A stretch of 36,672 nucleotides of DNA from an uncultured Candidatus Melainabacteria bacterium (lineage in GTDB: Bacteria; Cyanobacteriota; Vampirovibrionia; Gastranaerophilales; Gastranaerophilaceae), in the NCBI GenBank assembly GCA_934754855.1, contig CAKVJR010000003.1, positions 1 to 36,672 of the forward strand, written 5' to 3'. Made by a program: the position numbers and the translations under genes. Below are positions 21,823 through 29,828 of this stretch, piece after piece. Numbering within the stretch: the first letter of the stretch is position 1; every line of letters begins with the position of its first letter. Under the pieces are notes generated by a model that saw only the letters and a list, made by a program, of their open reading frames with translations, was not told the DNA's origin and made no database searches.

Positions 21823-23433
21823 ATGAGTAAAAAAATTAAAATTATTTTAGGTATAATCTTTGCATTAATTTTCGCCTTTTTTGTTTGGTTTTTATCGGAC
21901 GATATTTTCTCGGGCGATGACACGATGAGTCTTATATCGTTATTGCAAGGTGGCGGAAAATACAACATTGACGGCATTTTTACCGCATTGTTGACACAAA
22001 CGGTCGGCATTTGGATACCGAAATTTTTACACATAAATTTGCACGAATTTTCAATGACAGCAGGAGCGTGGATTAGGGCTTTGAATGTCGTTATTTTCTG
22101 TGCGGTTATGACTCTTTTTGCTTTTAACGGAAGAAAAAAAGGAAAATCTTTGATTTTCTTCACATTGTTTTCTCTCTTTTATTTCTGTTATGCCTCGTCG
22201 AATATGAATTTCGATTGGGCTAATCCGAATAATTTGCCCAATTATGAAATTTTCGGTTCATTTGTTCTTTTGACTGAATATGCGGATCATTTCGGTCAAT
22301 TTTTGAGTCTTATTTTGGGACTTGGGGTAATTTATTTTATCGTGGCACATTTTACGCAAAACAAACTCCCTGATGAAAAATACCTCAAACCGCTCACGGT
22401 TGTTGCTTTTTTGACGGCAATGTCCTCGATGTTTGTTAATCTTACCGTCGGATTTTTGCTTTTCGGAATTTGTGTTTATCTTTTGATTTTGAACAGAAAA
22501 ACCGATAAAAATATTATTAAAGAAAAAGGTAAGATTGTTTATGTTCCGACAATCGCATACGTAGTCGGGGCGGTACTTTTCGGAATTTATCCGTCATATT
22601 TTAATTTTGTTTCAAAAGAAATTTTCAGCCTGACATTTTTAAAATCGTTATTCAATTTTCTCGTTGTTTCAAATGTTTTTGAAATCTCGTTAATATTGAT
22701 TTTGGCGGCAATATTATATTTCCTTGCACTCAACAAATCGACATATATTAAAAGAACGATTTTTTCAGTATTTGCAACGCTTTTCGGGGCATTTGTTTAT
22801 TTTGCATTGTTCTCATCAACTGGAACAAAAATCGATTCGTTGTTAACGGAGTCATTGATTTTATTTAGAATTTTGCTGATGTCGTTTGTATTTTTGCTTT
22901 TTGGGGCTTGTTTGCGAGAACATACTTCCGAGCCGAAAGAGTTAAAAGTCGTTTCGACCTTGTTTACGCTTGTATTATTTGCTTTTATGGTTGTTCAAGT
23001 TCCGTTTATTTTCACAACAATGTCGATATGGAAAACTGCTTCGAGCGAGAATAAAGTTACGACATATTGTCTTGAAAAAATGTATCGTTTCTATTCTTTG
23101 CAAGGTAAAACGGCACTTTTGCCCGACGATTCGCTTATGAAAATTTTTAAAATTCAACCGTTTGTCGATGACCCGACCGTTGATAATGATGTGGAAATCA
23201 ATGACAGAGTATTTTTCAAAAATACGTCTTTCACCTCTTACTATTCAAAATTTTACAAAAATGCCAAAATTGTTTCTTACAAATTCATTGATGCAAAAAT
23301 GGCTGTCAAAATCTTCTACGAAGAGGGCGGAATGATTGATGGCAAAGAGGTTTCGCATATCAATTTCCAAAATTTATATAACGACAAATTTGTTCTCAAC
23401 AGGGCAATAGAAAAATCCAAATATGATTTTTAA
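21823..23433 (+). CDS. Polytopic membrane protein, possibly GT-C-type glycosyltransferase
   Basis: 536 residues with about 11 hydrophobic helices up to residue 405 or so and a soluble C-terminal domain of about 130 residues. The first helix is followed directly by LSDDIFSGDDT, an acidic pair at the start of the first outer loop. That is where GT-C enzymes, which use polyprenyl-phosphate sugars, place their catalytic Asp, and proteins of the DUF6056 type look similar. I see no other family motif, so the enzymatic role is tentative. GAGG lies about 8 bases before the ATG at 21823. The last 11 bases overlap the start of the MFS gene in another frame, so translation is probably coupled. Confidence 0.6.
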   Translation: MSKKIKIILGIIFALIFAFFVWFLSDDIFSGDDTMSLISLLQGGGKYNIDGIFTALLTQTVGIWIPKFLHINLHEFSMTAGAWIRALNVVIFCAVMTLFAFNGRKKGKSLIFFTLFSLFYFCYASSNMNFDWANPNNLPNYEIFGSFVLLTEYADHFGQFLSLILGLGVIYFIVAHFTQNKLPDEKYLKPLTVVAFLTAMSSMFVNLTVGFLLFGICVYLLILNRKTDKNIIKEKGKIVYVPTIAYVVGAVLFGIYPSYFNFVSKEIFSLTFLKSLFNFLVVSNVFEISLILILAAILYFLALNKSTYIKRTIFSVFATLFGAFVYFALFSSTGTKIDSLLTESLILFRILLMSFVFLLFGACLREHTSEPKELKVVSTLFTLVLFAFMVVQVPFIFTTMSIWKTASSENKVTTYCLEKMYRFYSLQGKTALLPDDSLMKIFKIQPFVDDPTVDNDVEINDRVFFKNTSFTSYYSKFYKNAKIVSYKFIDAKMAVKIFYEEGGMIDGKEVSHINFQNLYNDKFVLNRAIEKSKYDF

Positions 23434-24457
23434 CAAACGAAAAGCATTGTTAATAGGCACATACGGGCTAATTCACGCAATCGTGGATTTATGTTGTGCT
23501 GCGATGTTGTTTTCTTTTTTGGGCAAAGTTGAAATTATGTTTTTGCTCCAATTGGCGATAATATACAATTCGCTTGCGTTCGGACTGCAATTCGTTTTCG
23601 GGTTTGCGGCGGACAAATTCAAAAGGTATGACGGATTTGCGATATTCGGTTGTTTGCTTTTGATTTTGGGAATTTTTCTTTATAAATCACCTTTGGCGGC
23701 AATGATTGTGATGGGTGTCGGGAATGCTCTTTTCCACGTTGGCGGCGGAGTTATTGCTCTTGAGGCGGGTAACGGTCGGGCGAAATTGTCGGGATTGTTT
23801 GTTGCCCCCGGAGCAGTCGGATTGTTTTTGGGAACGCTGTTGAGTTCGGCTAAGGGTTTTAACACAATTTGGTTGAGTTTTTTACCGTTAATCGGGATTG
23901 CGTTAATGCTTTTTATTACACCCCGAAACGAGGTGCAAAAAATTTATAAAAATGAAGCGAAAACACCTGTATACATTGCGATTGTGCTGTTAATACTTAT
24001 TTCGATTTGTATTCGGTCGTTTGTCGGCTTGGGGTATGATTTTGCGGCGAAAAATTCTATGCCGATGTTGTTTACCTTCGTTTTTGCAATTGCTTTAGGT
24101 AAGGCGGCAGGCGGATTTTTGGCGGATAAATTCGGAATGTATAATGTTGCGGTAATCGGGTTATTGCTTTCCATTCCGCTATTGAAGTACGGTTTTGTCC
24201 CGCAGTTGGCGATTTTGGGAATGTTTTTCTTCAACTTAACAATGCCAATAACGATGACTGCACTTGCGAATATGATGCCAAAGTTTAAGGGATTTTCTTT
24301 CGGACTTACGACGTTGGCACTTTTAATCGGGTATTTGCCCGTAATTGCGGAATACAAAGTATCCCAAAGTATGTTGTTCTTTGAGATACTCTTTGCATCT
24401 GTTATTGTGACAGCGATTTCGCTCAAATTGTACGAAAAATTGTTTCACCGTCCGTAA
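23423..24457 (+). CDS. Major facilitator superfamily transporter, short form
   Basis: 344 residues with 10-11 predicted helices, about 50 shorter than a typical 12-helix MFS carrier. Motifs: FGFAADKFKRYDGF (loop 2-3 signature) and MGVGNALFHVGGGVIALEAG, which resembles the fosmidomycin-resistance (Fsr) branch, as does the second-half loop GGFLADKFGMYN. The substrate is unknown. The ATG at 23423 overlaps the upstream membrane protein gene by 11 bases, suggesting that the two work or are made together. It ends two bases before the convergent rfbD stop, with no terminator between. Confidence 0.75.
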   Translation: MIFNKRKALLIGTYGLIHAIVDLCCAAMLFSFLGKVEIMFLLQLAIIYNSLAFGLQFVFGFAADKFKRYDGFAIFGCLLLILGIFLYKSPLAAMIVMGVGNALFHVGGGVIALEAGNGRAKLSGLFVAPGAVGLFLGTLLSSAKGFNTIWLSFLPLIGIALMLFITPRNEVQKIYKNEAKTPVYIAIVLLILISICIRSFVGLGYDFAAKNSMPMLFTFVFAIALGKAAGGFLADKFGMYNVAVIGLLLSIPLLKYGFVPQLAILGMFFFNLTMPITMTALANMMPKFKGFSFGLTTLALLIGYLPVIAEYKVSQSMLFFEILFASVIVTAISLKLYEKLFHRP

Positions 24458-24459
24458 AA

Positions 24460-25290
24460 TTATTCTCCACGTAACTTCATGTAGTCTTTGAGTGCGGCTT
24501 TCCAAGTTCTGCACATATTGTCGTTGTACATAACGCTGTTTGCGGGGCGTTTTGCATCTCTCGGAAATTCGTCCGTTGTGCAAGGTTTGAGATTTACATT
24601 CAAGCCGGCAAGTTCAAAAATCTCTTTTGCAAATCCATACCAAGAAGTTTTGCCCGAACCGCAAAGGTGATAAATGCCGTAAGGTGCTTCTTCCGTCAAC
24701 AATGTTACGATTCCGTTTGAAAGTTCTTCCGTCCAAGTTGGACAGCCTACTTGGTCATCAACAACTTTAATTTCGGGTTTGTCGGCAAGCGATAACATAG
24801 TTTCGACAAAGTTTTTGCCGTGCAATCCGTAGAGCCAACTTGTTCTTGTGATGTAATATTTTTGGCAATGTTTTTCAATCGCCTCTTCACCCAAACATTT
24901 TGTCAATCCGTATGCGTTTATCGGATTTCTCTTGTCATAAGGAAGATACGGCTCTTTTTTTGTTCCGTCAAAAACGTAATCGGTTGAAATGTAAACAATC
25001 GGAATATCGAGTTCAGCACAAGTTTTGGCTAAATTTTCCGTTCCTGTAACATTGATTTTCATCGCCAAATCTTTGGCATCAGTTTCGCACTTATCGACAT
25101 TCGTGTATGCGGCACAATGTACCACCGCATCAGGCTTTTCTTCTTTTAAAAATTTTTGAACCAAATCAAAATCAGTGATATCTAAATTATCAACATCTGT
25201 TTCAATAGTTTCAAAACCTGCATCTTCCAACGTCGGACATAAATCATGTCCCAACATTCCTTTTGCTCCGGTAACTAAAATTTTATCCAT
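24460..25290 (-). CDS. rfbD: dTDP-4-dehydrorhamnose reductase family protein
   Basis: 276 residues, near the usual RmlD length. It is a Rossmann-fold extended short-chain dehydrogenase: ILVTGAKGMLGHDL binds NAD(P)H, then HCAAYTNVDKCE, ISTDYVFDGT and the catalytic YGLTK (Tyr-x3-Lys), followed by VDDQVGCPTWTEEL. RmlD makes dTDP-L-rhamnose for surface polysaccharides. The other rml genes are not in the window, so a related sugar-nucleotide reduction (for example MAT2B-like) is possible. GAGAGG lies 6 bases before the ATG. It is convergent with the MFS gene at a distance of two bases. Confidence 0.85.
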   Translation of the reverse strand: MDKILVTGAKGMLGHDLCPTLEDAGFETIETDVDNLDITDFDLVQKFLKEEKPDAVVHCAAYTNVDKCETDAKDLAMKINVTGTENLAKTCAELDIPIVYISTDYVFDGTKKEPYLPYDKRNPINAYGLTKCLGEEAIEKHCQKYYITRTSWLYGLHGKNFVETMLSLADKPEIKVVDDQVGCPTWTEELSNGIVTLLTEEAPYGIYHLCGSGKTSWYGFAKEIFELAGLNVNLKPCTTDEFPRDAKRPANSVMYNDNMCRTWKAALKDYMKLRGE

Positions 25291-25395
25291 TTGTAACCTC
25301 TCATTTTGCCTGAATTATAACAGAATTAAAATTTTTTTTCAAAATGTAATAATTTAATTGTTTTCTGAAATTTACCGATTAAATTTTTTCATTTC

Positions 25396-25430
25396 CTGTC
25401 ATTGCGAACGAAGTAAAGCAATCCTGTGTT
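25396..25430 (+). repeat. Family B repeat, short version
   Basis: ATTGC (25401-25405) and GCAAT (25418-25422) with GAACGAAGTAAA between, then CCTGTGTTTACTCTTTTATT. Confidence 0.65.
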
Positions 25431-25459
25431 TACTCTTTTATTAGATAAATGTGTAGATA

Positions 25460-25503
25460 CTGGACTGCCACGTCCTCACTACGTTCGTACTCGCTGTGAC
25501 AGT
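25460..25503 (-). repeat. Family B repeat variant
   Basis: On the minus strand ACTGTCACAGCGAG ... GTGGCAGTCC. The usual ATTGC/GCAAT ends are ACAGC/GCAGT, so one T-A pair has become C-G; another position is unpaired. The 25291-25669 gap holds this, another B unit, an A composite and a promoter. Confidence 0.55.
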
Positions 25504-25514
25504 AAACTCTATTT

Positions 25515-25598
25515 GTTATTCTGAACCTACAAGGCGAAGAATTTGTTTTCATTAATGTTTCACAGATTCTTCAGACTTCGTCCTCATAAGGACGGACA
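25515..25598 (+). repeat. Family A composite repeat, right half decayed
   Basis: Left hairpin ATTCT/AGAAT with CCT/AGG inside (25518-25541 region). The right half begins CAGATTCTTC, but its far arm is rearranged (GTCCTCATAAGGAC). Confidence 0.6.
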
Positions 25599-25634
25599 AT
25601 TATATCTTTTCTCAAATTAACAAACTTATCTTTT

Positions 25635-25663
25635 TTGCCGAAAATTGCAACTCCTGATATAGT
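25635..25663 (+). promoter_or_regulatory. Promoter ending six bases before an ATG (leaderless)
   Basis: TTGCCG (25635-25640), 17-bp spacer, extended -10 TGATATAGT (25655-25663), then six bases to the ATG at 25670. There is no Shine-Dalgarno, so the transcript should start at or beside the start codon. Confidence 0.5.
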
Positions 25664-25669
25664 CGAATT

Positions 25670-26503
25670 ATGGAAAACAAAGACAGGGTTTTAAAAATTT
25701 TTTCTTACAGTGTTCTGATTTCGGGTGCATTATTAATGCTTATGCCGTTTTTGTTCATGTTAAGTCTTTCTTTCTCGGGTGAAGAACAGATTTTTTCCTA
25801 CCCGCCAAAGTTTTTTCCCGAAAAATTTACCCTCGAAAATTACAAAAGTGTTTTTGAAACCGTACCCATAAAACAATATTTTCTCAACAGTTTTTACATC
25901 GCAACGGTTACAACCATTGGGCAGGTTTTCATTTCCGCACTTGCAGGTTACGCTTTTGCAAGATTAAATTTCAGATTTAAAGAACCTCTTTTCATAATAA
26001 TCCTTATAACAATGATGATTCCGCCGCAAGTAAACATCATTCCGCTATTTTTTGTAATGCGTGAACTTAATTGGGTTGACACTTATCAGGCAATGATTTT
26101 GCCCGGAATGTTCGGCGGATTTGGAGTTTTTATGATGAGGCAATATTTTAAAATGCTTCCCAAAGAACTTGAAGATGCTGCAAAAATCGACGGTTGCGGA
26201 ACATTCGGAATATTTTTCAGAACGGCACTTCCCCTTGCGGCACCTGCTGTTGCAACTCTCGGAATTTTCACATTCATAACAACTTGGAACGCTTTTATGT
26301 GGCCGTTAATCATCACAACGTCAGAAACAATGCGGACTTTGCCCGTCGGACTTGCATATCTCAAGTCAGGCTATCGGGAAGTCATTATGTGGGGCGAATT
26401 GACCGCATATTGTGTAATTTGCTGCATTCCCGTAATTGCGTTATTCATTTTGGGACGAAAATATTTCATCAACGATATTATGAGCGGCGGTGTCAAAGAA
26501 TAA
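25670..26503 (+). CDS. Sugar-type ABC transporter permease (MalG/UgpE family)
   Basis: 277 residues, normal for this family. Six membrane helices are predicted. The cytosolic EAA loop near residues 165-190 reads KELEDAAKIDGCGTFGIFF followed by RTALPLAAP, the coupling motif that contacts the ATPase. MalG-type permeases work as heterodimers with a MalF-type partner, an ATPase and a binding protein. None of these is in the window, and its upstream neighbour is a run of repeats, so the gene is an orphan here. No ribosome site; see the leaderless promoter. A terminator-like hairpin that mainly serves the convergent gene begins three bases past its stop. Confidence 0.85.
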   Translation: MENKDRVLKIFSYSVLISGALLMLMPFLFMLSLSFSGEEQIFSYPPKFFPEKFTLENYKSVFETVPIKQYFLNSFYIATVTTIGQVFISALAGYAFARLNFRFKEPLFIIILITMMIPPQVNIIPLFFVMRELNWVDTYQAMILPGMFGGFGVFMMRQYFKMLPKELEDAAKIDGCGTFGIFFRTALPLAAPAVATLGIFTFITTWNAFMWPLIITTSETMRTLPVGLAYLKSGYREVIMWGELTAYCVICCIPVIALFILGRKYFINDIMSGGVKE

Positions 26504-26535
26504 AAAAATCTGCCTTTCTTTCAAAAGACAGATTT
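26502..26535 (-). terminator. Rho-independent terminator between convergent genes
   Basis: AAATCTG (26506-26512) pairs with CAGATTT (26529-26535), with CTTT/AAAG adding to the stem. On the minus strand seven T follow, so it serves the lipoprotein gene. Confidence 0.7.
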
Positions 26536-26556
26536 CTGAATTGCTTTTATTTGAAA

Positions 26557-27039
26557 CTATTTTTTCGTTGCAACAACCCAATCTTTGTATGTTGTGTATG
26601 TTACACCGTCTTTTTTCACTTCAGGATTGCAATTTTCCATATCTTTGTTTGTGCAGAAATATGCTTTTACTTTATTGCTCAATTCAACTTCCAATATAAC
26701 ATCTTTCGGTCCCGAATACATATAATTGAAAATCGGATAATCTGCTTTTGCAACCAAATTAGGATCAAAACCGTTAGGATATTCATTTTTAGCCTTAAAT
26801 GAGTTTTTCATTACTGCCAAAACAGGTTCATATTGGTCAAGACCTTTTTTCATTGATTCGTCAAAAGTTTTTGAGTCAGTAGTTTTTTGCTCAGATGCTG
26901 TCGGTTGTTGTGCAGCATCTTTTTCAACTGCCGGAGCGTCTTTTTCCACCGCAGGTTGAGTTGTTGTCGATTTGCCGCAACCTGTCAAAACAAATACAGA
27001 TGCAATAAATGCGATTGTCAAAAATGTTTTCTTAAACAT
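26557..27039 (-). CDS. Small lipoprotein of unknown function
   Basis: 160 residues from the ATG at 27039, which has AAAGGA seven bases upstream; an ATG 18 codons earlier has no such site. The N-terminus is a lipoprotein signal: MFKKTF, a hydrophobic core, then the lipobox LTGC (Cys at about 21). A disordered, Ala/Glu/Lys/Gln-rich segment follows, with the repeat APAVEKDAA (VEKDAPAVEKDA). The globular part (about 65-160) has two Cys (FCTNKDMENCN) that may form a disulfide. No family recognised. It is probably anchored in the inner or outer membrane facing the periplasm. Terminators lie on both sides, so it is monocistronic. Confidence 0.7.
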   Translation of the reverse strand: MFKKTFLTIAFIASVFVLTGCGKSTTTQPAVEKDAPAVEKDAAQQPTASEQKTTDSKTFDESMKKGLDQYEPVLAVMKNSFKAKNEYPNGFDPNLVAKADYPIFNYMYSGPKDVILEVELSNKVKAYFCTNKDMENCNPEVKKDGVTYTTYKDWVVATKK

Positions 27040-27110
27040 AATTTTTCCTTTCATAACTGATTTGAAAATAGCATATTTTCTCAAATTTTTCAAGATAATT
27101 AAAAAAAATC

Positions 27111-27141
27111 AAAAAAAGACCCCGAACTTTTGTTCGAGGTC
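27111..27141 (-). terminator. Rho-independent terminator of clpB
   Basis: GACCCCGAAC (27118-27127) pairs with GTTCGAGGTC (27132-27141) around TTTT, with one non-canonical position that is U-G on the minus strand. Seven T follow on that strand. Six bases past the stop. Confidence 0.85.
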
Positions 27142-27147
27142 AAATTT

Positions 27148-29745
27148 TTATTTCTTATGAATTGTGATTTTGTCGCCGTCAGCGTCTATCAATGCCGTAT
27201 CGCCTTTTTTAATTTCGCCCGACAATATGATTTTCGCAAGCGGATTTTCAACAAGTTGCATAATCGTTCTTTTAAGCGGTCTTGCACCGTATTGCGGGTT
27301 GAAACCGTCACGGGCAATCAATTCTCTCGCATCATCGGTCATTTCCATTGTGATTTCCTGTTCTTTTAACAAGTTTTCAAGATACTTGATTTGAATGTCC
27401 GTAATACGTTTCAAATCTTGCATTGACAATGCTTTGAAGAATACTGTTTCATCAATTCTATTAAGAAATTCGGGCTTAAATCTCGTTTTCATAATAGCCT
27501 CAATTTCTTCTTTCAAATTATTGTATTCTTGTTCGCTCAGCATTGCCTTGACTGTGTTTTCAAGAATTACATCACTGCCGATGTTACTTGTCAAAATGAT
27601 AAGCGTATTCTTGAAATCAACCGTTTTGCCTTTAGAATCGGTCAATCTGCCATCATCAAAAATTTGCAACATTATGTTGAAAATTTCAGGATGAGCCTTT
27701 TCAATTTCATCAAAAAGAATTACCGAATAAGGTTTTCTTCTGACGGCTTCCGTCAATTGACCGCCTTCATCGTAGCCGACATATCCCGGAGGGGCTCCGA
27801 CAAGTCTTGCAACAGTATGTTTTTCGGAATATTCTGACATATCAATTCTGATAAGTGCATCTTCATCGTTAAACATAAATTCCGCAAGTGCTTTTGCAAG
27901 TTCGGTTTTCCCGACACCTGTCGGTCCTAAGAAAATAAATGTACCTATCGGTCTGTTAGGATTTTTCAATCCCGAACGAGCACGTCTGATTGCGTCGGAA
28001 ACGATTGTGACCGCTTCATCTTGACCGACAACCCGTTTATGCAAAAACTCTTCCATGTTAAGAAGTTTTTGGATTTCGCTCTCCATAAGTTTCGAAACGG
28101 CAATACCCGTCCATTTACTTACGATTTGGGCAATATCGTCTTCGTCGATTTCTTCTTTCAAAAGTTGTTTGTCCGATGTGTCTTTGTTTTTAGCGTTTTC
28201 CAACTGTTTTTGAAGTCCGATTAATTTACCGTATTTGAGTTCGGCAGCACGTTGCAAATCTGCTTCACGCTCTGCTTTTTCAATTTCGATTTTAACCTTT
28301 TCGATTTCTTCTTTAATTGATGCCTCATCTTTGATTGAACTTTTTTCGAGTTCCCATTGATTTTTGATAATTTCGATTTTTGAGTTCAATTCGTGCAAAT
28401 GCTTGTCAATAATTGCAATTTTTTCGTTATTTTCATCTGTCGGTTCACTTTGAAGAGCCGTTTTTTCAATTTCGAGTTGCATTTTTTGACGAACCATATT
28501 ATCGAGTTCTTCAGGCATTGAATCAATTTCAATACGCAATGACGACGCTGCTTCATCAATCAAATCGATTGCTTTATCAGGCAAAAATCTGTCTGTTATG
28601 TATCTGTCTGAAAGTTTTGCTGCCGCAATCAACGCAGAATCCTTGATACGAACGCCATGGTGGACTTCATAACGTTCTTTCAAACCTCTTAAAATGCTGA
28701 TTGTGTCCTCAACAGTCGGTTCATTAACCATAACGGGTTGAAAACGTCTTTCCAAAGCAGGGTCTTTTTCAATGTATTTTCTGTATTCGTTAACAGTTGT
28801 TGCACCTATGCAACGGAGAACACCTCTTGCAAGCATAGGCTTCAAAAGGTTGCCTGCATCAGTTGAGCCTTCTGCGGCACCTGCTCCGACGACTGTATGG
28901 AGTTCATCGATAAACATAATAATTTCACCGTTTGAAGATTCAACTTCCTTTAAAACGGCTTTTAAACGCTCCTCAAATTCTCCACGGAATTTTGCACCTG
29001 CGATTAACGCACCAATGTCGAGGGAAACAAGTTTTGTGTGTTTAAGGCTTTCTGGAACATCTCCACGAACGATACGTTGTGCCAAACCTTCAACGATTGC
29101 TGTTTTGCCGACACCCGGTTCACCAATAAGAACAGGGTTGTTTTTGGTTTTTCTGTTCAAGACTTGGATAATCCGACGGACTTCTTCATCTCTGCCGATA
29201 ACTGGATCGAGTTTGCCTGCTCGTGCGGCTTTTGTCAAATCTGTCGAATATTTTTCAAGTGATTTGTAGGCATCTTCAGCGTTTGCACTATCTGATTTTT
29301 GATTTCCTCTGATATCTTTCATAGCACTTAAAACCTTATCTTTCGTAACATTAAATCGTCTTAAAAACGTTGCTGTGTCGGGATTTTCCACCATAGCAAG
29401 AAGTATATGCTCAATTCCGATGAAAGAATCTTTGAGCATATCTGCTTTTTCTTTTGCCAAATCGAGCAAATTATGTGTTGAGTTTGAAAGGTATAAATTT
29501 CCGCCGCTGACGGCTGTTTCGAGTTGCGGAATTTTTGAGAGTTCCGCATTCAATTCGTTTTTAAAGTTTGCACCGTCAAGTTTTAAAAATTTGACATAAT
29601 CTTTCGCAACGCCATCTGTATCCTCGAGGATTGCCCCCAAAATATGCAACGGTTCAAGTTGAGAATTACGATTTTTCAACATTAACTGCTGCGAAGAATA
29701 CAAAATTTGTTTCGTATAATCGGTCAATTTGTTAAAATCAATCAT
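27148..29745 (-). CDS. clpB: ATP-dependent disaggregase ClpB
   Basis: 865 residues, full length. The Clp N domain (1-145, HILGAILEDTDGVAKDY and IGIEHILLAMVE) is followed by AAA+ module 1 with Walker A GEPGVGKT (208-215), FIDELHTVVGAG and the arginine-finger region. The coiled-coil middle domain (about 410-530) marks ClpB rather than ClpC or ClpA. AAA+ module 2 has GPTGVGKTELAKALAE, FDEIEKAHPE and TSNIGSD. With DnaK it threads aggregated proteins through its central pore. AGAGG lies 7 bases before the ATG at 29745. I see no CIRCE operator upstream, so HrcA control is not supported. Monocistronic. Confidence 0.97.
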   Translation of the reverse strand: MIDFNKLTDYTKQILYSSQQLMLKNRNSQLEPLHILGAILEDTDGVAKDYVKFLKLDGANFKNELNAELSKIPQLETAVSGGNLYLSNSTHNLLDLAKEKADMLKDSFIGIEHILLAMVENPDTATFLRRFNVTKDKVLSAMKDIRGNQKSDSANAEDAYKSLEKYSTDLTKAARAGKLDPVIGRDEEVRRIIQVLNRKTKNNPVLIGEPGVGKTAIVEGLAQRIVRGDVPESLKHTKLVSLDIGALIAGAKFRGEFEERLKAVLKEVESSNGEIIMFIDELHTVVGAGAAEGSTDAGNLLKPMLARGVLRCIGATTVNEYRKYIEKDPALERRFQPVMVNEPTVEDTISILRGLKERYEVHHGVRIKDSALIAAAKLSDRYITDRFLPDKAIDLIDEAASSLRIEIDSMPEELDNMVRQKMQLEIEKTALQSEPTDENNEKIAIIDKHLHELNSKIEIIKNQWELEKSSIKDEASIKEEIEKVKIEIEKAEREADLQRAAELKYGKLIGLQKQLENAKNKDTSDKQLLKEEIDEDDIAQIVSKWTGIAVSKLMESEIQKLLNMEEFLHKRVVGQDEAVTIVSDAIRRARSGLKNPNRPIGTFIFLGPTGVGKTELAKALAEFMFNDEDALIRIDMSEYSEKHTVARLVGAPPGYVGYDEGGQLTEAVRRKPYSVILFDEIEKAHPEIFNIMLQIFDDGRLTDSKGKTVDFKNTLIILTSNIGSDVILENTVKAMLSEQEYNNLKEEIEAIMKTRFKPEFLNRIDETVFFKALSMQDLKRITDIQIKYLENLLKEQEITMEMTDDARELIARDGFNPQYGARPLKRTIMQLVENPLAKIILSGEIKKGDTALIDADGDKITIHKK

Positions 29746-29828
29746 AAAAAACCTCTTTTTCTAATCTTATACTATCATTTTAATAAGTTTTTTATGAAAG
29801 TCCGTAAAATTTATTTTTTATTAATTAT

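Noticed and set aside
26194..26802. 202-residue plus-strand frame across the ABC permease end and opposite the lipoprotein gene
   Set aside because: It conflicts with two well-supported genes and has a Cys/His/Phe/Arg-rich composition typical of an antisense shadow.
29746..29800. CIRCE or other heat-shock operator upstream of clpB
   Set aside because: No TTAGCACTC-N9-GAGTGCTAA-like inverted repeat is visible; only AT-rich sequence and a ribosome site.
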